Shown here: in pieces, positions 1-8,193 of the stretch
How the letters are laid out: every line of letters starts with the position of its first letter
How positions within the stretch are numbered: position 1 is the first letter of the stretch
DNA from: Chryseobacterium sp. FP211-J200
GTDB taxonomy: Bacteria; Bacteroidota; Bacteroidia; Flavobacteriales; Weeksellaceae
Reading direction: 5' to 3'
Length of the DNA: 64,000 nt
Assembly (NCBI RefSeq): GCF_001643375.1
Contig: NZ_LSHB01000054.1
Coordinates: forward strand, 37,958 to 101,957
Notes under the pieces: generated by a model
What the model saw: the letters and a program-made list of their open reading frames with translations, nothing else
Database searches by the model: none
What the model was told of the DNA's origin: nothing
Made by a program: the position numbers and the translations under genes

Positions 1-2
1 AA

Positions 3-71
3 CTGGCTTTTGAAGAATATAACAGAGATCTAAGACCATTCATAGAAGAAGTCCAGACTGGCGCAGTATAA
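3..71 (+). CDS. C-terminal tail of a probable FAD-dependent monooxygenase (cut by window edge)
   Basis: An open frame enters from the left edge and ends at TAA 69-71, giving 22 residues that include EEYNRDLRPFIEEVQ. This resembles the C-terminal helix of TetX/salicylate-hydroxylase-like FAD monooxygenases, where a Y-x-x-x-LRP-F/Y-x-E-x-VQ pattern is common. Only the tail is visible, so the substrate cannot be inferred. It faces the leftward transfer genes and is probably cargo of the element or flanking DNA. The assignment rests on one short motif. Confidence 0.4.
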   Translation: MAFEEYNRDLRPFIEEVQTGAV

Positions 72-220
72 ATGCTGGACAAGCTTCTACCGGCAACGCA
101 GGAGGAAATAGACTGGAGAAATAAGAATGGTTTTGAGTTTTAAACTTGTTGTAATGAAATATATCTAATTGAGGATCATTATCCTTATAAAATTATCTTC
201 TATCTTATCAAAATATTAAA

Positions 221-246
221 GGGGAATTTGCCTAAACAAATTCCCC
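221..246. terminator. Hairpin at the end of the leftward tra operon
   Basis: A perfect 10-bp stem (GGGGAATTTG at 221-230, CAAATTCCCC at 237-246) has a 6-nt loop. It overlaps the stop codon of the 232-855 gene. On the minus strand it is followed by an AT-rich run containing several T's, which fits an intrinsic terminator. It suggests the three-gene leftward operon really ends here. Confidence 0.6.
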
Positions 247-855
247 AATATCGAAACCATCTGCATCATTTTTACGCTTAAACGAAATTCCCACATCTTC
301 ATTCGAAATACTCTGACTCAGCAAATTAGCAACTCGCTTTGAAGCGTCGTCCAACGAATTTTCTAAAAGGTCAAAAAGCTCGGTTCCGTGAATTTTTTGA
401 ATGATGTGAATTGCTTGTTGTTCTAAGTCAGGCTCCAGCACATCTTGCTGAAGCAGCTTTCCCGCAGTACTCAATTCCTGAAAGGTAACCCCTGTGGCAA
501 ACCCGCTTTCGACTTTAGAATCATCCTGATACTGCCAGTCTTCTTCCTCGTCTTCCTGATCATTATTTTTGACCAGTATCTCGTCAAGTTCTTTCTTTGA
601 AGTCGTATTTTCAATTACTTCCTCTTTGGTTTCTGAATCAAAATTATCTGCTTTTAGTACGATAGATTTGTTCTGGCTATGATCAGCATCAGATGGCTGT
701 AACTTTCTTCCTTCTGTCTTTGTTTTTCCCATAATAGAGGGCACAGTTAGGTGAGCTTCGGCACTTTTTTCCTTTGGATGCTGATTTGTAAAATTCCTAT
801 CCCAAAGTAGTAGGATGATAACTAATAATAGCCCTATGATGATTAATTGTTCCAT
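232..855 (-). CDS. Membrane-anchored conjugation-associated protein (TraD position)
   Basis: The 207-residue product starts with a hydrophobic segment at residues 4-17 followed by WDR, i.e. a short N-terminal membrane anchor. The rest is a very acidic, low-complexity cytoplasmic region (E/D-rich at about 80-120) and a helical C-terminal part. I recognise no enzymatic motif. It is the third gene of a leftward operon after a ParA-type and a DUF3408 protein, 11 nt downstream of the latter. That matches the position of the small poorly conserved traC/traD genes in CTnDOT-type elements. A role in transfer is inferred from position only. Confidence 0.6.
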   Translation of the reverse strand: MEQLIIIGLLLVIILLLWDRNFTNQHPKEKSAEAHLTVPSIMGKTKTEGRKLQPSDADHSQNKSIVLKADNFDSETKEEVIENTTSKKELDEILVKNNDQEDEEEDWQYQDDSKVESGFATGVTFQELSTAGKLLQQDVLEPDLEQQAIHIIQKIHGTELFDLLENSLDDASKRVANLLSQSISNEDVGISFKRKNDADGFDIGEFV

Positions 856-866
856 AAGATGATAGA

Positions 867-1262
867 TTAAAAGATTGGACGGTATTTGCTGTTGAAATCA
901 TCGGTGATCTCTTTTTCAAAAGTTTCAAAATGGTACGCCAAAATATTATCGAGATAAGCATATAAAGGGATCTGATCTTCGGCAATGATCTGGATGATCC
1001 GTGAAAGTCGCTCATGGTATTCAGGACGGATGTAGATACTTTTATCACCACGCTTGGTCATCATGTGATGGGTCAGAAACTGCTCGGCATAGGAAATTTC
1101 AACACTTTTTTTGCTTTTAATTTTTTGCTTCACTTCTGGTTTTTCCTGTCGGAAATCCGGCTCTTGGTTCGGAGACTCATTCTTTGTGCTTCCCGCCATA
1201 ATGGACATCAGATATTGTTCGTCGATATTGTTGTCTTCGTTCTTCTTTTTATCAGTATCCAT
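867..1262 (-). CDS. DUF3408 conjugal transfer protein (TraB/TraC-like)
   Basis: The 131-residue protein has a charged N-terminal half and a conserved C-terminal half, with GDKSIYIRPEYHERLSRI at about residues 71-88 and an amphipathic helix after it. This layout is typical of DUF3408, a family found in Bacteroidetes conjugative transposons next to the ParA-like TraA. The C-terminal part resembles a small DNA-binding fold. It lies 4 nt after traA and 11 nt before the membrane-anchored gene, so the three are almost certainly co-transcribed. The molecular role is not established. Confidence 0.8.
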   Translation of the reverse strand: MDTDKKKNEDNNIDEQYLMSIMAGSTKNESPNQEPDFRQEKPEVKQKIKSKKSVEISYAEQFLTHHMMTKRGDKSIYIRPEYHERLSRIIQIIAEDQIPLYAYLDNILAYHFETFEKEITDDFNSKYRPIF

Positions 1263-1266
1263 CTTT

Positions 1267-2058
1267 TTACAATTTTACAATGTTTAAAAACTCCTCCATA
1301 AATTGATCGAGCCGGCATAATGACATTAATTTAGGATCTGCCGGCAGTAATGTCGAGCGGAAAACGGTTATTGCGACCGTCTCCCCTTCTTTACGAAATC
1401 GCTTGCTGTCTGTGATAGAGGTTTTCATTAGTTGAAGCCCAAGATCTTTGATCACTTTCTCATAGTTTTCATACAAAAGTGTTCTCTCCCTGCCATCGAC
1501 CTGATTCCAAAAAAGATGGATGCTTTTGATCTCGGTATGCTTCTTCTTCATCAGAACATTGGTCAGAACATCCGTGAAACTTAGCGTGCTTTCAAGAACA
1601 AGCCGGTCTGCCGTGATAGGAGAAAAAATATGATGGACATTGGCGAGTGTACTCAGAATGCCAGCCGTATTGACCGTGCCGGGCAGATCCAAAAAAATAA
1701 CGTCCGGTGGTAGTGCTGAATTAGCAACATACCCTTCAAGTTCTTCCAAAACCGTATCGGTCTTGCTCTGGAAAACAGGATAGGCTTTTTTATTGATGCT
1801 GGTAAACTGCTTGTGAGCGATTTTTTTTAGCACCTCATTTTGCATCACTGTTTTAAGATCCCTCTCCCTCATCTGCACCAAACTGTACTGCGGAAAATCA
1901 CAGTCGAACACTGCGACTTGGTACCCTAAGCGGTAATGAAGAATACTGGCTAAAAGTGCTGTGAAGGTACTTTTTCCTACGCCTCCCTTTTGGGTGGAAA
2001 AGGCAATGATTGTTGGTTGTTTTTTTGTTTCCATTTTTTCGATTTTATTATTTAACAT
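1267..2058 (-). CDS. traA: ParA-family ATPase, TraA of CTnDOT-type elements
   Basis: The product of 263 residues carries a deviant Walker A motif KGGVGKST at residues 24-31 and a Walker B-like strand VIFLDLPG near residue 120, the signature of ParA/MinD ATPases. In Bacteroidetes conjugative transposons a ParA-like protein is the first gene of the transfer operon. An alternative start is Met9 (position 2034), just before the conserved core. The gene heads the leftward operon and is divergent from mobA across a 600-bp region that holds tandem repeats and the oriT-like hairpin. It may act in relaxosome placement or in element stability; this is inferred. Confidence 0.88.
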   Translation of the reverse strand: MLNNKIEKMETKKQPTIIAFSTQKGGVGKSTFTALLASILHYRLGYQVAVFDCDFPQYSLVQMRERDLKTVMQNEVLKKIAHKQFTSINKKAYPVFQSKTDTVLEELEGYVANSALPPDVIFLDLPGTVNTAGILSTLANVHHIFSPITADRLVLESTLSFTDVLTNVLMKKKHTEIKSIHLFWNQVDGRERTLLYENYEKVIKDLGLQLMKTSITDSKRFRKEGETVAITVFRSTLLPADPKLMSLCRLDQFMEEFLNIVKL

Positions 2059-2265
2059 TGATCGTTGTACATCATTAATGACAGTTGACAGGCAGGCTTG
2101 AACGATATCCAGCTCTCCGAGAATCTGACTGCGTTGAAAGCAAAACAGCCTTCCAATCTTACGGCGAGAATCCTATCAGTCAGTTCGTCTTTCCTGAAAG
2201 GATCCTGTACTTATGTCAGGTTTTAATTCCAGACTGATCTTTTTCCTGCGGGCATTCAGGATGTG

Positions 2266-2311
2266 CGGAAAGCTTGAATTCCGGAAAGCTTGAATTCCGG
2301 AAGGCTGGAAT
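2266..2311. repeat. 16-bp tandem repeats upstream of traA/mobA
   Basis: Two perfect copies of CGGAAAGCTTGAATTC (2266-2281 and 2282-2297) are followed by a third degenerate copy (CGGAAGGCTGGAAT, 2298-2311). They lie between the divergent traA and mob genes. Iteron-like repeats in this position can bind relaxosome accessory or ParA/ParB-type proteins. The function is inferred from location. Confidence 0.75.
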
Positions 2312-2592
2312 AACCGCCTTCAAGATGTCAAACAATTTTGCCTTACATCAGTCCTGCTGACCTTCTTGTACAAATAAATAACATCCGTTTCTAGTCACCA
2401 TCTGAATGGTTGTCTTTGGCTTGTGGTGGTCTTGTTTGGCATTTTCAATTTCAGAGAATCTTAGAAGCATTGTGGTTTACTTTGTCAACGGATGATTGAC
2501 AGGCTGCTTTCACTTAATCTTTTGCAAAAGTGAAAGTCGTTTAATGTTGGATCGAATCTATTGCACTATAGATTTATCCTTTCACCCGAAAG

Positions 2593-2650
2593 GGGCAAGT
2601 TGTGTTTTGAGCATCTCGAAACGTTTTCGGATGCGCAAAACAACTTGCCC
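2593..2650. other. oriT: Putative origin of transfer (oriT) hairpin
   Basis: A long inverted repeat lies about 60 bp before mobA. The left arm (2593-2615) starts GGGCAAGTTG and ends GCATC. The right arm (2630-2650) starts GATGC and ends CAACTTGCCC. The arms pair over about 20 bp with a 2-nt bulge and one mismatch, around a 14-nt loop. The rest of the 2059-2706 intergenic region holds no convincing gene. A hairpin beside the relaxase genes is the expected anatomy of an oriT for a MobA/MobB system. The nick site cannot be assigned. Confidence 0.6.
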
Positions 2651-2706
2651 TCGCAGGGGGCAGAAAACGATCTCCGAAGTCGATGTTTTATAAATTAATT
2701 GGATGG

Positions 2707-3147
2707 ATGATGAATGATCATAACGGCAAACAAAAGAAAAGGACAGGACGCCGTCCGAAGGCTGATCCTGCCAAGATCCGATATACTATCTCTTTTAACG
2801 AAGTGGAACATTCCCGATTTCTTGAACTTTTTGACGAGTCAGGAATGAATGTAAAAGCCCATTTTATCACTTCGTGCATTTTTGAAAAGACGATTAAGGC
2901 CATCAAGATAGATAAAGGGACTGTGGATTTCTATATGAGACTGACCTCATTTCACAGTCAGTTTCGTGCGGTAGGTGTCAATTACAATCAGATGGTTAAA
3001 CTGTTATACACTAATTTTTCTGAAAAAAAAGCAGGGGCTATGCTCTACAATTTGGAAAAACAAACTATAGAAATGGTGGAAATTTTCAAAAAGGTGATGC
3101 AGTTGACAGAGGAATTCGATCAGAAACATTTGAAAAATTCAGAATAA
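2707..3147 (+). CDS. mobA: Relaxosome accessory protein MobA
   Basis: The protein of about 146 residues opens with a basic, glycine-rich tail ending in RTGRRPKADPAKIRY. A ribbon-helix-helix-like segment follows (YTISFNEVEHSRFLELFDE), then a helical region ending before the stop. This is the usual design of the small DNA-binding partner encoded directly upstream of Bacteroidetes MobB relaxases. The frame stays open to an ATG at 2683, but the Met-Met at 2707/2710 gives the size and N-terminus I expect of the family. The stop at 3145-3147 is one base from the mobB start, so translation is probably coupled. Confidence 0.85.
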   Translation: MMNDHNGKQKKRTGRRPKADPAKIRYTISFNEVEHSRFLELFDESGMNVKAHFITSCIFEKTIKAIKIDKGTVDFYMRLTSFHSQFRAVGVNYNQMVKLLYTNFSEKKAGAMLYNLEKQTIEMVEIFKKVMQLTEEFDQKHLKNSE

Positions 3148-3148
3148 A

Positions 3149-4432
3149 ATGATCGCAAAAATTGGAAGAAGCAGTAATCTTTACGGAACATTGTCCTATA
3201 ATAATCTAAAAATTGAAAAGGAAAATGCTGAGATATTGTTGATGAACAAAATGATTGAAACTGTAGACGGGAAGTATACGGTATCACAATTGGCCAAGTC
3301 TTTTGAACCTTACCTCTTAGCCAATCGAAATACCGAGAAACATACACTGCATATCTCTCTGAATCCTGATCCTAAAGATAAGGTCTCTGACGAGGAATAT
3401 TGGGAGATTGCCCAGCACTATATGGCAGAAATGGGTTATGGCGGCCAGCCTTTTGTTGTCTTTAAACATACAGATATTGACCGCAGTCACATTCACATTG
3501 TTTCAGTATGTGTTGATGGAGACGGAAGAAAAATATCCGATAAATTCGAGAGAATGCGGTCTATGGATATCTGTCGTGACCTGGAAAAAAAATATGGCTT
3601 GACAACCGCAATCGATAAGGTTGGGAAGAGTAATGACAAGATCTTCCGGCCTGTAGATTATCGCGCAGGTAATGTCAAAAGTCAGATAGCTTCAGTGGTT
3701 CGACACCTGCCAAACTATTATCAATACCAGACTTTGGGAGAATACAATGCCTTACTTTCCCTTTTCAATATTACAACGGAAAAAATCGAGGGCGAATTGC
3801 AGGGAAAGATGCGGAAGGGTCTGCTGTATATCCCTTTAAATGAAAAGGGCGAAAGAGCCGGACATCCTCTCAAAGCTTCCCTGTTCGGAAAGAACGCAGG
3901 ACTTCCAGCATTAGAACTGCAATTTGCTAAAAACAAAGCGTCTTTAAAAGACCATCCCGCAAAGGCTAAACTAAAGTATGCCGTCAACAATTCCTTAAAG
4001 TCAACATCCAGCGAAGACTTTTTTAAAAAAGATCTTGGCGAACAGAAAATTGATACAGTAGTCCGTAGAAATGAAACAGGAAGAATTTACGGGATCACTT
4101 TTATAGATCACCTTTCCAGAACGGTTTGGAACGGTTCACGTTTGGGAAAGGAATTTTCTGCCAATACCTTTAATGAGCATTGGAACAATAATATCAAACA
4201 AAATAAAGAATCGGCTAGCATTAAATCGAAAATATTAACACCTGATGACGAAAATCTTCCGATGGATGAGCCGCATCATTTGTTCGGCATTTTAAATAAT
4301 AATGATAGAAATATGGATGGTTTGGTTGAAGCATTGGGCAGTCTGATTCCTGAAACCCACGGTGATGACCAAGAAGAACTTGATTTTGCTGGTAATATGA
4401 GAAAGAAAAAGAAACGCCGAAGAAATCGCTAG
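3149..4432 (+). CDS. mobB: MobB relaxase (mobilisation nuclease, MOBP-like)
   Basis: This 427-residue protein has the relaxase/mobilisation nuclease layout. Tyrosines near the N-terminus (Tyr12, Tyr17) are candidate nucleophiles. The metal-binding motif HTDIDRSHIH has His107, His114 and His116, with Asp109 between them. A basic tail KKKKRRRNR ends the protein. Relaxases nick oriT and carry the strand into the recipient. The gene follows mobA with a 1-nt gap. The coupling protein mobC is separated from it by an AraC/isochorismatase insertion, which is unusual because mobA-mobB-mobC are normally contiguous. Confidence 0.92.
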   Translation: MIAKIGRSSNLYGTLSYNNLKIEKENAEILLMNKMIETVDGKYTVSQLAKSFEPYLLANRNTEKHTLHISLNPDPKDKVSDEEYWEIAQHYMAEMGYGGQPFVVFKHTDIDRSHIHIVSVCVDGDGRKISDKFERMRSMDICRDLEKKYGLTTAIDKVGKSNDKIFRPVDYRAGNVKSQIASVVRHLPNYYQYQTLGEYNALLSLFNITTEKIEGELQGKMRKGLLYIPLNEKGERAGHPLKASLFGKNAGLPALELQFAKNKASLKDHPAKAKLKYAVNNSLKSTSSEDFFKKDLGEQKIDTVVRRNETGRIYGITFIDHLSRTVWNGSRLGKEFSANTFNEHWNNNIKQNKESASIKSKILTPDDENLPMDEPHHLFGILNNNDRNMDGLVEALGSLIPETHGDDQEELDFAGNMRKKKKRRRNR

Positions 4433-4475
4433 TAGGATCATAGTCCTAAAGATATATTTTGCACAAATATTTAAG

Positions 4476-4483
4476 TATTTTTG
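4476..4483 (+). promoter_or_regulatory. -7 box of a Bacteroidetes-type promoter
   Basis: TATTTTTG matches the Bacteroidetes TAnnTTTG -7 consensus, 19 bp before the AraC-type gene. The nearest upstream TTG (4459-4461) is closer than the usual spacing, so only the -7 element is supported. Confidence 0.35.
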
Positions 4484-4502
4484 TGATAAAGGATATAAAA
4501 CA

Positions 4503-5375
4503 TTGAAAACATTAAAATTTCATAAAACAGAATGTGGCGTAGATTTTCTTCTCAATGTGCTGACTGCGAAAGAGGTCAGCAACAATTATCTGAGTAACGA
4601 AACATATAACACTGATTTTTTTGAGATCATTTTTTTCACAAATGCTAATGGACATATGATAGTAGATCATCAAAAAATTGAAATTAAAGATCATACGGTC
4701 GTATTTCTGTCACTTTTTCAGAAGCGACAATTCTTCCTAGAGGCTGATAATTTGGAGTTTACTGTTCTGGCTTTTCAGGAGCAGTTTTTAAATGATTTTT
4801 TCTCTGACAAACTGTTTACCTTTCGCCTGTTGTATTTCTATCAGCTGGAATATCCATTAGGCATATATGTCGAGAGAGAAAGTATAGAGAGATATTGCGT
4901 ACTGCTGTCAGAGATCAAGGTAGAGTTGTTAAAAACCAAAGCAGACAGTGTGCATATCGTACGATCAATTATCTATTATCTTTTACAAAAACTAAACAGG
5001 GAATATGCCGAGAAATATAATCTAGCTTTGGAAAAAAATGGCAATAATTATGCTTTCCTGTTCAAAAAAATGATCGAAATTCATATTAAGGAAAAGCAGC
5101 GTATTAATGATTATGCAGAGCTTCTGGGTATCAGTCGCATTTCACTGACCAAAATTGTAAAAGAACAATTTAATGTAACACCTGCCTATCTACTAAAGCA
5201 GCGATTGCTTACAGAAATAAAGGGCTACCTAATGCAAGACGAACTATCCGTTGCAGAAATTGCCTATCAGCTGCACTTCTCCGAACCCAACCATTTAATG
5301 CGGTTTTTTAAATCCCAAACGGGGATGACCACAGGCGAATTTTTGTCAGATTATCAAAATGGTATGTCTTACTGA
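4503..5375 (+). CDS. AraC-family transcriptional regulator
   Basis: The product has about 290 residues, with an N-terminal cupin-like sensor region and two helix-turn-helix motifs in the last 100. The first HTH includes NDYAELLGISRISLTKIVKE and the second VAEIAYQLHFSEPNHLMRFF, the classic AraC/XylS arrangement. The frame opens at a TTG (4503), with no good in-frame ATG before the sensor domain. It lies directly upstream of the isochorismatase-like gene and probably controls it; such regulator/hydrolase pairs are common in Flavobacteria. The pair sits between mobB and mobC and is best read as a small cargo cassette. Confidence 0.88.
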   Translation: MKTLKFHKTECGVDFLLNVLTAKEVSNNYLSNETYNTDFFEIIFFTNANGHMIVDHQKIEIKDHTVVFLSLFQKRQFFLEADNLEFTVLAFQEQFLNDFFSDKLFTFRLLYFYQLEYPLGIYVERESIERYCVLLSEIKVELLKTKADSVHIVRSIIYYLLQKLNREYAEKYNLALEKNGNNYAFLFKKMIEIHIKEKQRINDYAELLGISRISLTKIVKEQFNVTPAYLLKQRLLTEIKGYLMQDELSVAEIAYQLHFSEPNHLMRFFKSQTGMTTGEFLSDYQNGMSY

Positions 5376-5408
5376 TATTTTGGTAGTGCTCTATTTTTAA
5401 CTGCATCA

Positions 5409-5416
5409 TAGTTTTG
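5409..5416 (+). promoter_or_regulatory. -7 box upstream of the isochorismatase-like gene
   Basis: TAGTTTTG fits TAnnTTTG and ends 23 bp before the ATG at 5440. The AraC-type regulator just upstream would be expected to act here. No well-spaced -33 TTG was found, as is common for activator-dependent promoters. Confidence 0.4.
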
Positions 5417-5439
5417 TATTATAAAAAATATCAAATATT

Positions 5440-5985
5440 ATGAGTAAACAAGCATTGATCATTATCGATATCCAAAATGATTATTTTGAAGGAGGGTCAT
5501 TTCCGTTGGCTAGCCCATTAGAGGCAAGTATTAACGCCAGTAAGGTTCTTAAATACTTCCGGAAAAAAGATCTGCCGATTGTCCACATTCAACATCTAAG
5601 TCCAAATGGTTCACCGTTTATGGTTACTGGAACCACCGGTGCTGAGATCCACGAAAATGTACGACCACTTGAGGGGGAAAAGATATTTCAAAAAAACTAT
5701 CCCAATAGTTTCAGAGATACCGGTCTGTTGGATTATTTAAAAGATCAGGAAATAACAGAATTGGTGATCACAGGAATGATGACCCATATGTGTGTTGATG
5801 CTACGACTAGAGCTGCAAATGACTTTGGATTTAAATGCACAGTAATTGGTGACGCCTGTGCCTCTAGAGATCTGAATATCAATGGAAAAACAGTAAAAGC
5901 TGACGACGTTCATCACGCGTTTTTGTCCGCTTTGGAATTTTTCTATGCTGATGTAATAAGCGCGGAGGAATTTCTGTCTGCATAA
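5440..5985 (+). CDS. Isochorismatase-family cysteine hydrolase
   Basis: The 181-residue protein has the isochorismatase/nicotinamidase fold. Asp10 is in LIIIDIQNDYF, Lys85 in FQKNYPNSF and Cys118 in MMTHMCVDATTRAA. These form the Asp-Lys-Cys triad of the family. The family covers nicotinamidases, ureidoacrylate and other amide hydrolases; the substrate cannot be told from sequence. It is preceded by an AraC regulator and followed by an intrinsic terminator, so regulator and enzyme form a compact two-gene unit. It has no known role in conjugation and is probably accessory cargo. Confidence 0.9.
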   Translation: MSKQALIIIDIQNDYFEGGSFPLASPLEASINASKVLKYFRKKDLPIVHIQHLSPNGSPFMVTGTTGAEIHENVRPLEGEKIFQKNYPNSFRDTGLLDYLKDQEITELVITGMMTHMCVDATTRAANDFGFKCTVIGDACASRDLNINGKTVKADDVHHAFLSALEFFYADVISAEEFLSA

Positions 5986-6006
5986 AGTGTTACAAATCAG
6001 ATCAGG

Positions 6007-6037
6007 TCCTGTTGTCAACTAACAGGATCTTTTTTTT
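6007..6037 (+). terminator. Intrinsic terminator after the isochorismatase-like gene
   Basis: TCCTGTT (6007-6013) pairs with AACAGGA (6021-6027), followed by TC and eight T's. The stem-loop lies 22 bp after the stop codon. Confidence 0.8.
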
Positions 6038-6141
6038 AAGGAGAGGCATCACACTGCCATATATTTCCACAAAAATCCACATTCCCTCAATCACTGCGAT
6101 TAGCTCATAAATTCACGCCCATATCTGAAAATAATTAAAAA

Positions 6142-8142
6142 ATGCAGGGTGAAGACGATTTAAGAGGGCTAGCCAAAATAATGGCTTTTATGAGAGCAGT
6201 TAGTATCATAGTAATATTGATGCACCTTTACTGGTTTTGCTATAGCTTTTTTACACAGCGTGGCTGGAACTTAGAACTTGTCAATAAGATCCTGCAAAAT
6301 TTTAACAGGGCGGCAGGACTCTTTGGCAAACCAATCTATTCAAAACTTTTTGCATTTGTATTGCTGGGGCTGAGCTGTTTTGGAACCAAAGGGGTGAAAA
6401 ATGAGAAGATCACCTGGCAGAAAATATCTGCAGTGTTAGTACTGGGTACTGTCCTATTCTTTTTCAACACACCTTTATTACTGATCTCACCAAATCCTTT
6501 GACATTGCCTTATATGATTTCAACTGGCTCAGGCTATATCTTACTGATGATGGCGGGTGTATGGGTCAGTCGTCTTCTAAAACATAATCTGATGGATGAT
6601 GTTTTTAATAGTGAGAATGAAAGTTTTCTGCAGGAGACCAGATTGATGGAAAACGAATATTCCGTTAACCTGCCCACAAAGTTTTACTACAAAAACAAAT
6701 GGAACAGTGGCTGGATCAATGTGGTCAATCCATTTCGTGCAACCATTGTCTTGGGTACACCGGGATCAGGAAAATCCTACGCTGTGGTCAATAATTACAT
6801 CAGGCAGCATATTGAAAAGGGATTTTCCATGTACATCTACGATTTTAAGTTCGATGACCTTTCCCTTATTGCCTACAACCATCTGTTAAATCATTCGGAG
6901 GGTTACAAGATCAAACCGAAATTTTATATCATCAACTTCGACGATCCCAGAAAAAGCCACCGTTGCAATCCGTTGAATCCAAACTTTATGACGGATATCT
7001 CAGATGCCTATGAAGCAGCTTACACCATTATGCTCAATCTGAACCGAAGCTGGATCCAAAAGCAGGGCGACTTCTTTGTAGAAAGCCCGATCATCCTTTT
7101 GGCAGCGATCATTTGGTTCCTGAAGATCTATCAGAACGGTCAATACTGCACTTTCCCGCACGCCATCGAACTATTGAATAAGAAATATGAGGATGTCTTT
7201 ACGATCCTGACCTCCTACTCCGAACTTGAAAACTACCTCTCCCCCTTTATGGATGCCTGGCAGGGCGGTGCGCAGGATCAGCTGCAGGGACAGATCGCTT
7301 CTGCAAAGATCCCTTTGTCCCGAATGATCTCCCCGCAACTCTATTGGGTGATGACAGGAGATGATTTCTCGCTCGACATCAACAATCCGGAGGATCCCAA
7401 GATATTATGTGTGGGAAACAATCCGGACCGCCAGAACATCTATTCGGCTGCACTGGGACTTTACAATTCAAGAATTGTCAAACTGATCAATAAAAAAGGA
7501 CAGCTGAAAAGTTCAGTCATTATTGATGAACTACCTACCATTTATTTCAGAGGATTGGACAACCTGATCGCTACCGCCAGAAGCAATAAGGTTTCAGTCT
7601 GCTTGGGATTTCAGGACTTTTCTCAATTGACAAGAGATTATGGAGATAAGGAAAGCAAGGTGATCCAAAACACCGTAGGAAATATATTTAGCGGACAGGT
7701 CGTTGGAGAAACCGCCAAATCATTATCAGAAAGGTTTGGTAAGGTTTTACAGAAAAGACAAAGTATTTCGATCAATAGAAATGACACGTCAACGTCCATT
7801 TCAACACAATTGGACAGCCTGATCCCGGCATCGAAGATCTCAACACTCACCCAGGGATTTTTTGTAGGTGCCGTTTCTGACAACTTTGATGAAAGGATCG
7901 ATCAGAAAATATTCCATTCTGAGATTGTCGTTGACAGCGCCAGATTTTCTGCGGAGGAAAAGAATTATCAAAAAATACCTCACATCCGTTCATTTGTTGA
8001 CGAGAACGGAGCCGAGCGCATGCGGGAGGAAATTACAGCCAATTATAAAAATATCAAAGCGGATATCCTGATGATTATTACGAATGAAATGGATAGAATT
8101 TCAAACGATCCTGACCTGCAGCATCTGATCAATAAAGAATAA
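6142..8142 (+). CDS. mobC: Type IV coupling protein, TraG/VirD4 family (MobC)
   Basis: At 666 residues this is a typical membrane-anchored conjugation ATPase. Hydrophobic segments lie at about 18-36, 68-80, 96-116 and 128-142. The Walker A motif GTPGSGKS is at about 205-212, and a Walker B strand with VIIDELPTIYF follows near residue 455. Coupling proteins hand the relaxase-DNA complex to the type IV secretion channel. In CTnDOT-type elements the equivalent gene (mobC) follows mobB; here a 1.6-kb regulator/hydrolase cassette intervenes. The gene converges on rteC with a shared bidirectional hairpin between them. Confidence 0.93.
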   Translation: MQGEDDLRGLAKIMAFMRAVSIIVILMHLYWFCYSFFTQRGWNLELVNKILQNFNRAAGLFGKPIYSKLFAFVLLGLSCFGTKGVKNEKITWQKISAVLVLGTVLFFFNTPLLLISPNPLTLPYMISTGSGYILLMMAGVWVSRLLKHNLMDDVFNSENESFLQETRLMENEYSVNLPTKFYYKNKWNSGWINVVNPFRATIVLGTPGSGKSYAVVNNYIRQHIEKGFSMYIYDFKFDDLSLIAYNHLLNHSEGYKIKPKFYIINFDDPRKSHRCNPLNPNFMTDISDAYEAAYTIMLNLNRSWIQKQGDFFVESPIILLAAIIWFLKIYQNGQYCTFPHAIELLNKKYEDVFTILTSYSELENYLSPFMDAWQGGAQDQLQGQIASAKIPLSRMISPQLYWVMTGDDFSLDINNPEDPKILCVGNNPDRQNIYSAALGLYNSRIVKLINKKGQLKSSVIIDELPTIYFRGLDNLIATARSNKVSVCLGFQDFSQLTRDYGDKESKVIQNTVGNIFSGQVVGETAKSLSERFGKVLQKRQSISINRNDTSTSISTQLDSLIPASKISTLTQGFFVGAVSDNFDERIDQKIFHSEIVVDSARFSAEEKNYQKIPHIRSFVDENGAERMREEITANYKNIKADILMIITNEMDRISNDPDLQHLINKE

Positions 8143-8143
8143 A

Positions 8144-8185
8144 AAAACCTTGAATGCAGACTGACAGACAGGTATTCAAGGTTTT
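8144..8185. terminator. Bidirectional terminator between mobC and rteC
   Basis: A perfect 12-bp inverted repeat, AAAACCTTGAAT (8144-8155) and ATTCAAGGTTTT (8174-8185), has an 18-nt loop. Each arm carries the A/T run needed for termination in either direction. It lies between two convergent genes. Confidence 0.8.
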
Positions 8186-8193
8186 CAAACCAA

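Noticed and set aside
2496..2693. 65-codon open frame on the plus strand before mobA
   Set aside because: It covers the oriT-like hairpin, has no family signal and would overlap the mobA start region.
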